Shown one piece after another: positions 13,701-27,364 of a DNA stretch of 64,000 nucleotides. Each line of letters opens with the position of its first letter. The stretch's first letter is position 1. A program made the translations under genes and the position numbers. The stretch is from the NCBI GenBank assembly GCA_963514095.1, contig OY741277.1:6167409-6231408 (forward strand). The letters run 5' to 3'. The notes beneath the pieces are model-generated. The model was not told the DNA's origin. It did not search any database and worked only from the letters and a program-made list of their open reading frames with translations. This DNA comes from Eutrigla gurnardus. Taxonomy: Eukaryota > Chordata > Actinopteri > Perciformes > Triglidae.

Positions 13701-16700
13701 AATAGTTTCTCTCCAGTTGTGTCCACTGACTGCAGAGATGCGGTCTTCACCCAGTTGTTGTTATTTTACCTCCGCAGCAGCTCCACTTTATTTAATCATG
13801 ATGAGCAGAAGAATGTCATTATGGTGCATATGTTACACCAGAAAGGGCATTTTTAATCATAAACATGCCAAGGTTGTGTTTACGGACATATAGGGTGGGC
13901 CGAAGTGAGTCTGACCTAAGTGGTCTGTCCTGATAATGTCAGTCTTCTGTTTATATCGCACTGTTATTGACACAAATGCTTCACAATTAGCAAAAACCAC
14001 AGATAGAGTGGAATATTAGCGCTCCTCTAGGAGTCTAAAGCCGACCAGAAGTGATTTTGCAGTTATGGTTTCAGCTTCCTTGTTTAGAAAGGCTTCTTCT
14101 AAGACTTATGATATAACACCAACCATTTAGAGTATTTACTGTTCTTCTAGTTCTTTTGGGTTCTGAGCCTGACAAATGCGGTCAGTTTTAAGGAAAAAAA
14201 CTAAACTGAAATGGCAGATGAATAACCAAAACCTCTCTCTCTCTCCCTCCCTCTCTTCCCTCTTTCCAGCTCTCGGTCAGATAATGCTGTATGTGGATGG
14301 GATGAACGGCCTCATATCTCACAATGAAACGGTCCAGTGGCTTTACACGCTGGTCGGATCCAAGGTAAAGATTATGATATCAACTCACAGTATCACTACG
14401 GCAAAATCAACTCTGCACTGACAACACTGAAAGGTTCACATTCCCCTCACATACTTCCTCTTCTGGTGCGGTCCCCTCGGCCCTCTAGTGGACAGATTTG
14501 TAATGTGCAGTATTTTGCAGCAGATAAGGGAACCATGTTGAGGGTTATGTCTTTCCCCACTGTTCTTACCTTTTACTGTTCTGCTATTATGTGTCAATAT
14601 TGAAATAATATTTGGCATTCCCTTTATATGGTAAATTATTATTATTATCGGGGTGTTGATAACTTGAATCAGGCCCACTGTTTTGTTGTAACCCAGTATT
14701 AATTTTATTCTGATTGTTGTCATTTTTACTTTCTTGGTCTTTCCATACTATTTGAGCACAAAACAGTACATTCTCCTGAGCTGCTAAATGTCTTATCTGA
14801 TATTCCCTCAATGTCAAACAGGGCTCTTATCAAGCCTCCAAGACGTGTCACACAAAAAGCTTTAAGACAATCTGATACATTGAAATTTAGAAGTTCATAT
14901 TATCTGTGTTGTGTTGATCCATTTCTTTTTCTTGGATTTAAGTGTATTTTTCTCTCTGTGTAGTTCCGTCTGGTGGTGAAGACAGCACTGAAGCTGCTGC
15001 TTGTGTTTGTGGAGTACACCGAGTCGAACGCCGCCCTGCTCATAAAAGCTGTGAACGTTGTAGATGCCAAAGGAGGTAAGCATTATTTTAGGATGTTAAA
15101 CTCATTAGACATGCAGAAGAAACCGCCGTCCATATCTCTGAAAAAAATATGCTACATTACATCTAAGGTAATTTTCTGTTAGAACAGAGCAGGGAAATAT
15201 TACAGGAACAATGTAAAGATAAAAAAATTCCATTTAGGGTAGTTTTTCCTTCCAGTCCTCTGACAGCCATCCGTGGGGGCTGCAGTGCTGGTCAGCTGAC
15301 TGCAGCTCTCAGTCTGTTACATAGTATTCAGATGTCCTTGGTAGCTCTGGGTAGCTATGCATGGAACGAGGCTGATTGAGAACGACTGTAAGTCCCGTCT
15401 GCAGCAGGGTTCAGTTACCTGCTGCTCTCAAGGCTCCACATTCTACTGTGGCGTAAAACGGGGTTGAGCATCAGCCGTGCAGCGGCCGGGTATCCCTCCG
15501 CCTCAGCTCTCTTATCCCGTCACTCCTGCTGTTGCATAAGAAGACTGAACCTGAGTCCTGGTGAGAAGGAGTGGCCCTCGTGTCTGAGACACACGGCTGC
15601 TTCTTTTATATCAGAGATCCAGTTGCCCCTGCTCTGTTCTTCCACTGCCACTCTAGAGGGAAACTGCTATGACTGCATTTGTCCTACTGGAGCCGTGAGA
15701 TGACAAACAGTTTTTGTTTGGATTCCTGCACCCTGGTGGGGCTGTACAGTGGCAAGTGTTTTGTTTAAGCCTGAAGATGAGCAGATGGATAGTTAAGACT
15801 TTATTTTGACTTTGCGGGGGGAAACAGGTAGCTGTGTGTTTCTGTGTGCTTGGAGTTTGTCTTGTGATATACAATGTGTTGCATGCCTTTTGCTGCTGCA
15901 GGCATAAAACTGTGGTCAAACGTCATGGAGATCCTGGATGAGAAGGATGGAGTGGATACAGAGCTGCTGGTGTATGCAATGACACTAATCAACAAGGTCA
16001 GTGAGAGAATTCCACCTAAGTGTACCAATTACCTACCGTCTTATGTGGTCTGCTTCTTAAAGGTATAATATGCAACATTTTCCTACAAGTGTATTGACTG
16101 TAACAAAAAGATTCCCTCTCAATCATCACGTATGAAGGACATGCTGGTGTCAGACACCCTCCCCGGCCTGCATTCCTCTTTTTAATCTTATTTTGTTGTG
16201 TTTGGGAATCTTCTGGGCGTCAGCAAAGAGCCTTAAAGGCCTTAACCCTCAGCCCATCACCACTCTCTCCCTCTCTTACTTTCACTCAGCCTCTTGCTCC
16301 CTCGTTGACTTGGAGAGGAGTGGCGGTTTACAAACAAACCACAATGACTACATTTATTTTTAACAGCATTATCTTCTTTCCAGGTCTCGTTCTTTAAACC
16401 CTTTTCTGGGTTTCTTATCTGCATTGTTAACCAAATGAGATCTGATCTTCCTGCCCTCTTTGTCAGATCGATTGAATCAGTGCAAATTCAATCTGTATGT
16501 TGATGAAAAGATATAGAACGTAAAGCTTCGTAGGACCCCGGTACGATCTGACTCGATCACTTCTTTTGTTCCCTTTTATTAAAAGACAGCAACAACTGAT
16601 TCCCTTCATTAAAAACAAGTGGATCCTTTAGTATCATATATACAACGACTCTGTCCTGTTTTTACACACAGAACTTTGATCCAATTAAACTGGGGTTAAA

Positions 16701-17041
16701 AATACAGATAATTCAACTGCATTAAGTACTGATTGAAGTGTATTTAAATAGCATATCTGGCTAGCTTAAGAAGTCATTTTACTCTCTTTCAGTCTCTCAG
16801 GTGATCATTTGTTTTTCTTTCACAGTTAATCTAAATGATTGCAGACAAACTCCTCTCCGTTTCTTTGTTTTCTGAATTGAATGTGCTTGTGTTTCAGACT
16901 TTGGCAGGCCTCCCAGACCAGGATTCATACTACGACATGGTGGACTGTCTGGAGGAGCAGGGCATCGAACCCGTGGCCCAGAGACACCTGAGCAGGAAAG
17001 GCACTGACCTCGACCTTGTGGAACAGTTCAACATCTACGAG
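2558..17041 (+). CDS. fhod3: fhod3 N-terminal armadillo-type (FH3/DID) regulatory region, six exons
   Basis: Exons 2558-2625, 3943-4048, 14270-14364, 14964-15075, 15902-15996 and 16898-17041 encode the diaphanous-inhibitory/FH3 repeats. In formins this part folds onto the C-terminal DAD and keeps the FH2 inactive. Recognisable stretches in order are FSLKQIFQ-DDKDLVHEFVVEEG, LTCLIKVGAEADQNYQNYIL, QIMLYVDGMNGLISHNE, LVVKTALKLLLVFVEYTESN, DGVDTELLVYAMTLINK and GTDLDLVEQFNIYE. These follow the FHOD3 order without gaps. The second intron (4049-14269) is about 10 kb, the longest in the window. No substitution or break is visible in this block. Confidence 0.93.
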
Positions 17042-20000
17042 GTCAGGAAGCGTACGCATTACATCATCACAACCAGCCTTAATGTAATGTTAATGAGCAT
17101 GTGCGGCTCACAATACGTCCTAGGTCACATGACTCACATGACCAAGGTTGTTGTTCCTTGACTCAGTTTCTCTGTGCTGCCTTTGACCCAGATCACTCTC
17201 CGCCACGAGGACGGAGACGATGAAACCCAGCTGCCTCCCAGCGTCCGCAAGGATCGGCGACGGGCGAGCGTTGGTGGCAGCAACGAGAGGCGAGGCCTGG
17301 AGAGAAGACGCAGCCGGAGGCATTCCATTCAGAACAGCAGAGGGCACGCTTCGGCCCCAGCATCACCCAGCAGCACTCATCCTCACGCCGGCAGCTTCCT
17401 GCCCTTCGGTGGTCAACGTGTTGAAGACATCAGTGAAAGGTGAGGCGGGGGAGGACAGAGAGTCAGAGATGTTCAAGAGAAGAAAAGAAACAGGGAGAGA
17501 TAGCTGGAATGACAAAGAATCGGTCCGTGGAATATTACTCTGCTTCACAGGAAACCACTTGACTGCAAGTGTTGTATTATATTTCAGCCTTAGAGAGATG
17601 CATCTCTTCTGTCCAGGGCCAAAGCAGACAATTTAATTACATAGTCATTTAAAGAACGGCGAGGAGGAAACCATTGCAGCAAAGTGACATTTGAATTAAT
17701 TTCCCGACTGTCAAAGACATTCCCTCTGCCACAGATGGAAATAAGAAGCTTTTGTAAACACACGATATGATCCGTCGGCTCTCTGTCTCGAGTCACACTG
17801 CCTTCAAACTCCACCATGCCATCTTTTTCATATACAAACCTTTGTGACTACACAGACTGAGAGAAACCACAGCTGGTGAAGGAGGCGATCTGGTTTAATT
17901 GTGCAGTAGCTTGGACTATAAAAGCACCAGAAATACTCGGCTCCTTTTTATGGAAGTCACGTTAACCCTTTATTCCACTTTTTATTTTAGGTCGTATTTC
18001 AGAAGACAACAACTTTCATTTTAAACTAGGAACTATTTATCGCCAAGCATAATGTTCCTGGTAGCACTACGGTCTTCAGGTGTACCTAAACTCAGACCAG
18101 CAGGTCATCTGATACCGCCATGCCGGACTGGCTGCTTCCAGTCCACCACAGGAAATCCAAGCTGCCTTTGAAGATCACCATTTTCCATATTGTTAATGAA
18201 ATCCAGACAACCAAGAGTGATCCGAGTAGCCAAGTGGCCGCAGACTTATGTTTGATGGTGTATCCCAGGCTGTCAGCTCAAATACACAAATATCTCCTAC
18301 ATCCCCAACACTTGTTATTAAATTGAATATTCTTCCACTCAGTTTTTTTGTATGAATGGGTACCATTAACATATTTGTTGAAATTGGTCCAATACTGGTT
18401 TCAGTGTTGGACCAATTTAAAAAGAAATGTTGTGTCATTTAGACACAAAAACATGGGAAAATAGGGTCCAAGTTAAAAATACCAAAGTCATCTTTTACTC
18501 CTGCCATAAAAACTGTTGCATGTTCATTTCTCACATTTTGGGAAACTGTCATTGACTCTTGTCAAAACCTACTAACTTTCTCGTACATCTTTGGATGTTT
18601 GTCTCTCTTGTTCTACTTGTAGTGCTTTCTGATGAGCATGTTCTTACTGTTTGTCATTTCTGTGTGTTGTCTCCCCGGCTTTCCTCTGCTCTGTGTTTTC
18701 ATATCGTCTCTGTCTAATTGTTCTTTCCTCTCGCTTGCCTACATCCTCCTTTTCCCTTCTTTCAACCGTGGAACGCTCCTCTCACTACAGAGAAGAGAAT
18801 GAGGAAGAAGAGGAGGAGGAGGATGGAGAAGAGGAGGAGGAGGAAGAGGAGGAGGAGGGAGAGGAGGAGGATGGAGAAGAGGAGGATGAGGAGGGAGAGG
18901 AGGAGGACGAGGATGAGGATGAGGACGAGGACGAGGCAGATGATGAAAGTCATCCAGTCACTGAGTCCTCTAGACAGGGCGCTCACAGGTATTTTAGGCT
19001 AGTTGTCCAGGCAGATTCCCCATTCCCCTCATACAGTATCTCCCTAGTTCTTCATCTATTTGAAAGTATGCTTCTCTTCATTCCCTTTGGACTCCTACTC
19101 TCTTGTATTTTGTCCTCCTAGTGCGGCTCCAGCTGTAGCAGACACTCCTAACATGTGTTTGAGCATAAAGTGTATGGCCAACATCCTCCCTAAAGCCAGT
19201 GACCAGCCAGTGCAGAGAGAATATCTCAGCGCCAAGACCAGGACGTCTTCTCCTGTGTCCGTCGCACCTAAAAAGAGGACCTTTAGTCCTTGGTGTGTTC
19301 CTCCCCAGCCACCTGACTGTGTCTCCCATGTTGCTCTGAGTCGAGTGTCAGTCTCTGCACACCCTCAGTGTCAGTCTACCCCAGCCTCACCCCCCTTCCC
19401 TTCCCCCTACCCCTCGACATCTCCCTCTGTCCCCTGACTTGAACCAGAGCCAGGTGTCTTCCGGGGCCACGGAGAGTGAGACGGGCCAGGAGAAAGGCAC
19501 TAGAGGTAGAGGGCGGGGAGCTACAGTTCATCTACTTGTGTTAGACCGTGTACAGCTCACTGTACACTCAGCAAAGACACCTGCAAGCATCAGAAGAGTA
19601 AAGAGGATAAAGTCATTCTCAATATCAAATTGTAAATTATTTCTAGCTTTTCCCGAAAATGTTGTTCTTCCAAATTGTGTTATTTGTGTTGGACGTTGCT
19701 GTAGCTTAGTTCCTCTCTACCTCCGTCATCCTTAAAAAAACATGTTTTATTGAAAGTAGCCTTCATTTCCCCTCAGATGTGATTTATGTTGCATGATCCG
19801 TCATCTCCAAAGACATACTGAACCAGGAAAAGGAGAGTCATAATGACTTCCTTTTCTCGGTTACTGTAAAGCAGACATTTAGTACTCATCTGTCTTGTCT
19901 TGTGGCTCGGCACCACAGTTAATCCACGACAAGTCAATCAATTAATTCAAAGCATTAAGGAATTCAAAGTATTAGCATGTGTCATGGTCACAGTCTCTAG

Positions 20001-23000
20001 CTGGTCATGTTTCTGCAGGAACATGATACGCACATAAAGTTGTCCTGGCATAGCCGTTCCTCAGCATGTATGCATGATGCCATCTGAGCATGAATGATTC
20101 CCTGTTCTCAGTGCAATGGACGATAAGAAGTGATCAAGGAAAATGATTAGAATTTACACTAATCTAGCAGACTGAATGTGTAAGACAGACAGATGTTGCC
20201 TCTGTCGGTCTTCAGCACCCCTACCTTTCACTGCTTTCTCCCCATCTTGTTTGTGTAGACTAACATTTAGATATTTGATCTTTGGACTGTCCGACCTGAC
20301 TGTTGCTCTCTTTGTTTCCTAACTTCCGTCTTCAGTCTGACCGATATAAACAAGCCTCCGACATCTTACACAGCTAGAAATCCCTGCTGGGCTGAAAGGT
20401 AAGGCCAGGTGTCAAAGGGTCACGTTTAACTAGCGTGTGTCGGGACCGTGGCTCTGAGGTTTTTGTGATTTACCTGAATGATTTCAGGGAGATGTCCACA
20501 TAATGCAGTCTGCCTGATAGGTTGATAGTTGAACACCAGCATGTTTACAATGTTGTGCAACTGTGCACAATCTTCCAACAGATTATTCACAGCAATAACA
20601 AGGCCTCTGAGAAAAGGGACGGTCTATTGCAGTGCACCTGCAGATACTCTTCAGACTTTGATGGCATGGCTTTCCTCACAGGAAAGCTATTCAGATCCTT
20701 AAGGAGAAGCACTCAACACAGTCATATCTCAGCGTAGGTTATCCAGCAGTATGACATTGGAATTCACATCCCAGATTCTTGAAGAGCTGTCCATCCTCCT
20801 TCTTTGTCTTTCAGTGGAAAAATGTGTTCGGAGAGATCACAGCATTTATTTCCCCGTTTCTTTTAACAGAATCAGTGGCACCAACAGTCCATACCCTGGC
20901 AGGCACCAGGCTCCTGCATCAACCATCCACCGCTTCTCTAGTTCAGCACCTTCTACACCAGACTCCAAACCGCTGGACAGGTTGGCATCTCAACTCTTTG
21001 TCTATGTGGTGGATTGAATGTAACTCCTCCTCTGTAAAGCTACCATGTGAACACCCAATTCAACACAAAATCACTCAATTTTAGATCATGTTATCATATC
21101 CGTTCCTTCTCTTTGTCTTCAGGCCCGCTCTCGGGGGTTTGCTCACTTCATCGTACCGACAGCATCAGGAGTCTCTGGCGGTGGAGCGAGAGAGGAGACG
21201 CCAGGAAAGAGAAGAGCGTCTGCAGAGAATCGAACGAGAAGAGAGGAGCCGCTTCAAGTTAGTCTCACCTTTACGAATAAGACAAAACACCACATGACTT
21301 CATGCCAGAAGGAATCCATTATTTCTTTATTTCTATCAGTTGAACAGCCAATAAAGACATGTTGGCATTTTTATAACAGGTGGCTCCAGTCAAATCCCCC
21401 GTGAGTCTGATAAAAACTCTCTGTCTTAACGAGGATCATCTGAAAAACTGAATCATGACAGAAACAATCAGCAGAAGCACATGCTGTGCTCTGATGTCTT
21501 ATCTTACCTTTTTTATGATGCTCTGTTTTACTATCTCATACTATATTATTTCCAGTTAATCCATTGAAATATGGATGTATACATACTGTGAATACAGGTC
21601 CTAAATTCCTGCTCTGTGTCTGTCTTTCTTTCTTAGTCGAGATTATGTTGACAAGAGGGAAGAAGCAAGACAAGCCAGAGAGGAACGGTGAGTTTACTCT
21701 AATTCATGGGTTCACGAGGATCAGACAATAATGCTTCCATTGTGAACATACATCAAACGGAGGCTTGTAAATGCTTTGAGATCCTATTTTGAAATTGATA
21801 GCAGATGTAGCCTCGGGCTGAGTTATAGTTGTCAGAGGCCCTTTAGGCCTGCTCACCATTAAGACTCCCCCAAATTAACAGGACAAGTGTGAAATTGTGT
21901 TTTGACATGGATGTGGTCCAGTTATCTTCCTCTGACCGGGTGAGTGTGTGCACTGTGATGTCTAGCTCAGTCTTCCTCGCCGCTTTCAACCCTGTACAAA
22001 TATGTGAACTGAGATCAGTAAAGACCGGCCACAAAAGCAAAACAGCCGTCTGGTGACTCGAACAAAACAAGGATGTCATATGTCATCATCTGACTGCCTG
22101 AGTAATGGGATGACATTTTCCATAATTACCCAGGAATAAGAATAACACATATGTGTTTGCAGCATAAATATTGACTGCATGTTTCATCACTGTTGAATCA
22201 AGCTTTAATATCTCTATCATGTAATATTTTAATTGGCTTGTATTTTCTAATTCATGCTTTTTTTGAGGATGGTATAAATATCTCTATCCCTACGAGACAC
22301 ATTTCAGTAACATTTTCACACATTTCCACAGAAAATAAAGCTTTTATGCATGTTTGTTTCTATGTGATCACGACTATCATACGTCTGAGCCGAGATTCAA
22401 ACAGCTATTACCACGGATTGGTGCGCGTCTAATCCACAGTCATCTGGAAGCTACATTTTGTCATTTCAGGTACAAGGCTGTGGAGAGACTAGCCGCAGAG
22501 GAGTTTGAGCGCGAGCGCCCCAGGGTGCCAGCAAGAGGACGGACAGAGATCACCCTGTGTTTGAGCTCCAACCCGGCCAGCCGCTCGGTGTCCAGATGTG
22601 CGACGCCTTCGTCCATCATCTCACAGGATCACGTAGTTGCCACTCCACATCAGACGTCAGGTACCCGGTGTTTGCCACCCATTTATTCACCATGAGTACC
22701 GAGTGTATGAGCATGAACGGACTGTAATGTTGGCTCAATACTGACAGTACTGGCTTTCAGTGCACCTGTCACACACAATGGGCGTCGCACAGAAATGTGG
22801 TTCTGCTGCACTTAAAGGGAGTATTGAGATCAACCACATGACTCGAGAAACGTGTATCAAATTGTAGAAGTGAAAGAGTAAAATAGTAGGAACATTAAAA
22901 CAGATATTTTGATGTTATATGTGTGTTTAAAGGGACTGATTATGCAGACTCAGTGATTTGAGTCTTTTAATCCTGAAATACTGTTTATTTCAATATAACA

Positions 23001-23108
23001 GGAGTTTATTTTCCTAAACATACATATTTGGTAACTTCTCAAAGAAAGATTCAAATTGAACTAGTTTGTTTTCCTCAGAACTTGTAAAGCACTCCCTCTC
23101 AGCCGATC

Positions 23109-23184
<76 letters not shown>

Positions 23185-26100
23185 TGTTTGTGTGTGTGTG
23201 TGTGTGTGTCTGTCGTTTGGTCATGGGCTACAACAACAAGACAGAATGTGATGATTGCTCTGTGAATTATGTCTGCAGTCTGGAAATGTACGGTTTCTCA
23301 GTGCAATTAAGGACATGTCAGGAAGCAATTTAAAGCTGTTTTAATTATAAACAAAGAACATTTCTGAAGACTATCAGATAATATAAACGCACTTAAATGA
23401 AGTACTTCAAGTAACATTTTTCCCGTGTTATTTTGATTTCCCTTCCAGGAACAGAACATATCTCAGAGCCAAACCTTGACCCGCAGACCAGAACCAAAAG
23501 TCCAGTGCCAGAGTTAACGGTATCAGAACCTTCCCCCGCGCCTCCCTCCGAGGCAGACAAGCAGCAGACTGAGACGGAGTCGCCTGCGGAGACGGAGGAT
23601 GTTGCTGAGACTCGGCCTGATCAGAATGTAGTGGCAGAGCCGGCGTCGGATGAACCGTCTGGCACGGAGAAGGAAGAGAGGCAGGAGCAGGAGAAGGTCG
23701 AGGAACAGGAACATTGCATGGAGGAGGTAGAAGTAGAAGAGCAGGTAGAGGAAGCGGAGGTAGCCCATGTAGCAGAGGTGGGAGAGCCAGTTGTGGAGGT
23801 GAATGTCGAATTAGAGGAGGAGTTTGAGAAGGAGCAGCTGATGGAAAGGGATGTGGAAGACAGTGTACTGCTTAGTGAGAAGGAGAGACAGAACGAGGAA
23901 GTGAATGAGAAAGACAACTGCTCTGCATCCAGCATCTCCTCCACGAGTAGCACTCTGGAGAGGGAGGAGCGGGAGGAGAAACTCTCCAACGACATTGAAG
24001 CAGGTAGGATCGATCGCTACTCGCTTATCTTGATAATCGACTTATATTTTTCTCAATTTTCAAAATCCTTGTTTCCCGTATCACCAGGCCAATGGACACA
24101 GTGCATTAAAGACGCAGATGTCAACGATCAGTGCAACAAAATACTCACCAGCAAGCGCTTCATGCTGGACATGCTCTACGCTCAGACAACCACCAGCAAC
24201 AACGAAGCCAACGTAGCTGAAACGGAGAAAGAAAACTGTAAATGTGAGAAGGAGGCGGAGGCCGGTGACTCCTCTGTAGCGAGTCTGGCCAGCAGGATCT
24301 CCACACTGGAGGCTCACCGACAAGCCCGAGAAGAAAATGTGAAAAAAATGGAGGTGGGACATCTGGACAACCAGGGCAGTGTCCGAGCGGTGGCAGAGAA
24401 GTTTGGAGATTTGGTGAAAGGCCTGACATCTCCTCCTGAGGTTGAGGCCTTAAAAGAGCAGCAGCAGCAGCAGCAGACTGACAAATCATCAAGCGCTGCC
24501 TCACCCCCCTTACCCCCGAAGAAAGAGTCGGACTATATCTGGGATCAGCTGATGGCTGCACCCAGGGAGCTGCGGATCAAAGAGATGGACTTCACGGACC
24601 TGAGGGACGAGGATGACATGGACATTTTAGATATGGACAGTGTGATGGGGTCAAGTAACCTGATACCACCGCCTCCCCCTCCGCCATACAATGCTGCCCT
24701 CCCACCACCCCCACCCCTGTTTGGGTGCCCTCCTCCTCCTCCCCTCCTTGGCAAGATGATGCCGCCACCCCCGCCATTCATGGCACCCATCCCTCCTCCC
24801 TCTCCTCAGCTGAGTCGAGGGGAGATGCCTCTCTTCCAAAAGAAAAAGAAGACCATCCGTCTCTTCTGGAATGAAGTGCGTCCCGTGGACTGGCAGTGTA
24901 AGAGTCATAAATTCTGTAAGGAGTCCCTCTGGTCCAAACTGGAACCAGTTAAACTGGACACGTCCAAGTTGGAGCAGCTGTTTGAGTCCAAGTCCAAGGA
25001 GCTGCCTGTCACGAAGGTAACTTAGTGTCAAACTTCTGTTACAGTAGAACCATTCAGTATTACTGCAGACTTCTGGAGGTTTATGTTGCAGCCCTGCTTT
25101 GCTGGGTTTCTCTCTCATATTTCCTGCTATCTGACATTATATAAGAAAGGATCCTTTTGAGTTTAGCGATCAATTTGGCCAAATACTGTCACTGTGGTGG
25201 CATATAAGTGAGAGGAGAAAATCTTGTGTTTCATTTAAACCAACTCTATTATGATGAATAGGATGCTCTGCCACATTTCCATTTGTTTGTGTGGTGCGTC
25301 TTTAAACCATCAAGAGCTGCTTCCACTTCTCAAGATACGTGATCTAATATGACGATGCTTCGTCTCTCTCACAGAAAGCAGCTGTCGATGGCAAACGACA
25401 AGAAATCATCGTCCTGGATTCAAAGCGCAGCAATGCTATAAACATCGGCTTGACTGTCTTACCTCCTCCTCGCACCATTAAGACAGCTATCCTCAATTTT
25501 GATGAGTACGCACTGAACAAGGAAGGCATTGAGGTAAGACACATTCTGTATCTGAATTGGTACCGCACGCTAAATAAGTACTGTTTAGTACATCCAAAAA
25601 ACTCATTCAGGCCCACTGGGCTTTTATTGAATGATATTTACTCAGCAGAACACCAAAATCCACTGATGGATTTCCCCAAACAACAGAGATTCAACTCCTC
25701 TAGATGGGATGGCCCACAGTGTTGACATATCATGTGATTTTTCTGGCTTCACAGATGGCTTTTATGCTGTTCTCCTGTAATCAATCACAGCAATGATTAA
25801 AGATTAGCTCCACACGCATATTTCCAGTGCTTTTTAAAAACCACACCACGGACTCTTCAGCAGATAATGATTGATGTTGCATCCCCCTGGTGTTATATAA
25901 CCTGTAGTTTTCAGAGCTGAGTTCATCCTCAGCCGAGCAGTATTCCTCCCCACCTTGTGTCTCTGGAGATCTTTTCAGCCAGACAACAAAGGCGAGGTTG
26001 AAAGTTCAGACGTCCACAAGTTTGTGGGAAAAATTGGAAACATCTTAGATAAACCAAGCGGGAAATGTCACAATCAATTTGTTTCCTATTACCTGTGATT

Positions 26101-27297
26101 TTTGTCCCTGATATATTTAAAAAAAAATGTAACTCGTGTGTTGGAAAACGTTTGATAGGTTGAATTGATGAATGACCCTATAAGCCTGTTCCCTTCCATT
26201 CCTCTCCCCTCGTTTCTTCCTCCCCCTCCTAGAAAATCCTTACAATGATCCCCACGGAGGAGGAGAAGCAGAGGATCCAGGAGGCTCAGCTGGTCAACCC
26301 TGATATCCCCTTGGGCAGCGCTGAACAGTTCCTTCTCACCCTCTCCTCCATCACAGAGCTGTCTGCTCGCCTGCAGCTGTGGGCATTCAAGATGGACTAC
26401 GACCTTATCGAGAAGGTCAAACTCATTACTGTCCATTTTAATCATATGTAGATAGAGCATAGCCATGTAGTGACAGAAGTAAAACACATGAAAACATCTT
26501 TCTTTACAAATATTTGACGTTTTTTTTGTACTTTAAAACGTATTAAAGGAATAGCTGTACACAATCATCTAGTGACTTCCTGCAGCTCCCTCTAGAATAT
26601 ATGCAGAAGTCCTCTCAAGACCTGTAAACAAACTTTGATGGGTAACATTGTCGGAGTTCCCCATAAAATGAGTTATATTTCTGAAAGTTTACTGCATGTT
26701 ATTATCGGGGGATGAGAAAGAGCAGAATTCATTGGCAGAAACATAAACAGGCAAAGATGGATATTGTGCTTCTTTGAATGCATTATCTTGCTCTTTTAGG
26801 AAGTAGCAGAGCCTCTGCAGGACCTGAAGGAAGGGATGGACCAGTTAGAGAAAAACAAGACACTCCGCTACATCCTGACCACGTTGCTGGCCATGGGCAA
26901 CTTCCTCAATGGCACCAATGTGAGTAACCCTCAAGACATATATGGCTTAGAGGTTCCTGTTTTTTCACTTTCTCTCCCTCTGTGTCTTTTACTCACTTCC
27001 TCCGTTTCCTCCCACGCTCCTCCTCCGCCTCCTCTTCCCCCGAATCCCCCGCCAACATATTTATTTGGAAAGGAACAGTGGACTCTCTATGTGTGGAAGA
27101 ATGTGCTGCCTGACTGTCTGCACCAGACACTGTCCTTCTACAGTAAAAACGCTGCTTGCCGAGGCCTCTGTTGAACCTGGCTCTGTCTGTCTGGGAGGAA
27201 ACGGGGAGGGAGGTGGTGCCATTTTTGTGTTTGTCTGCTTGTGTGCATCTGTGTCTCGCATTATTCTTTTTTTTTTGTCTCACGTTGTGACGGAGGC

Positions 27298-27364
<67 letters not shown>

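Noticed and set aside
18762..18986. Leu/Ile-rich hydrophobic ORF on the - strand
   Set aside because: Mirror image of the Glu/Asp-coding purine repeat; looks like membrane segments but is the antisense of a real exon.
23621..23995. Ser/Thr-rich - strand ORF of 124 codons
   Set aside because: Antisense of the Glu-rich formin exon.
24545..25118. Gly-rich - strand ORFs
   Set aside because: Antisense shadows of the FH1 polyproline exon.
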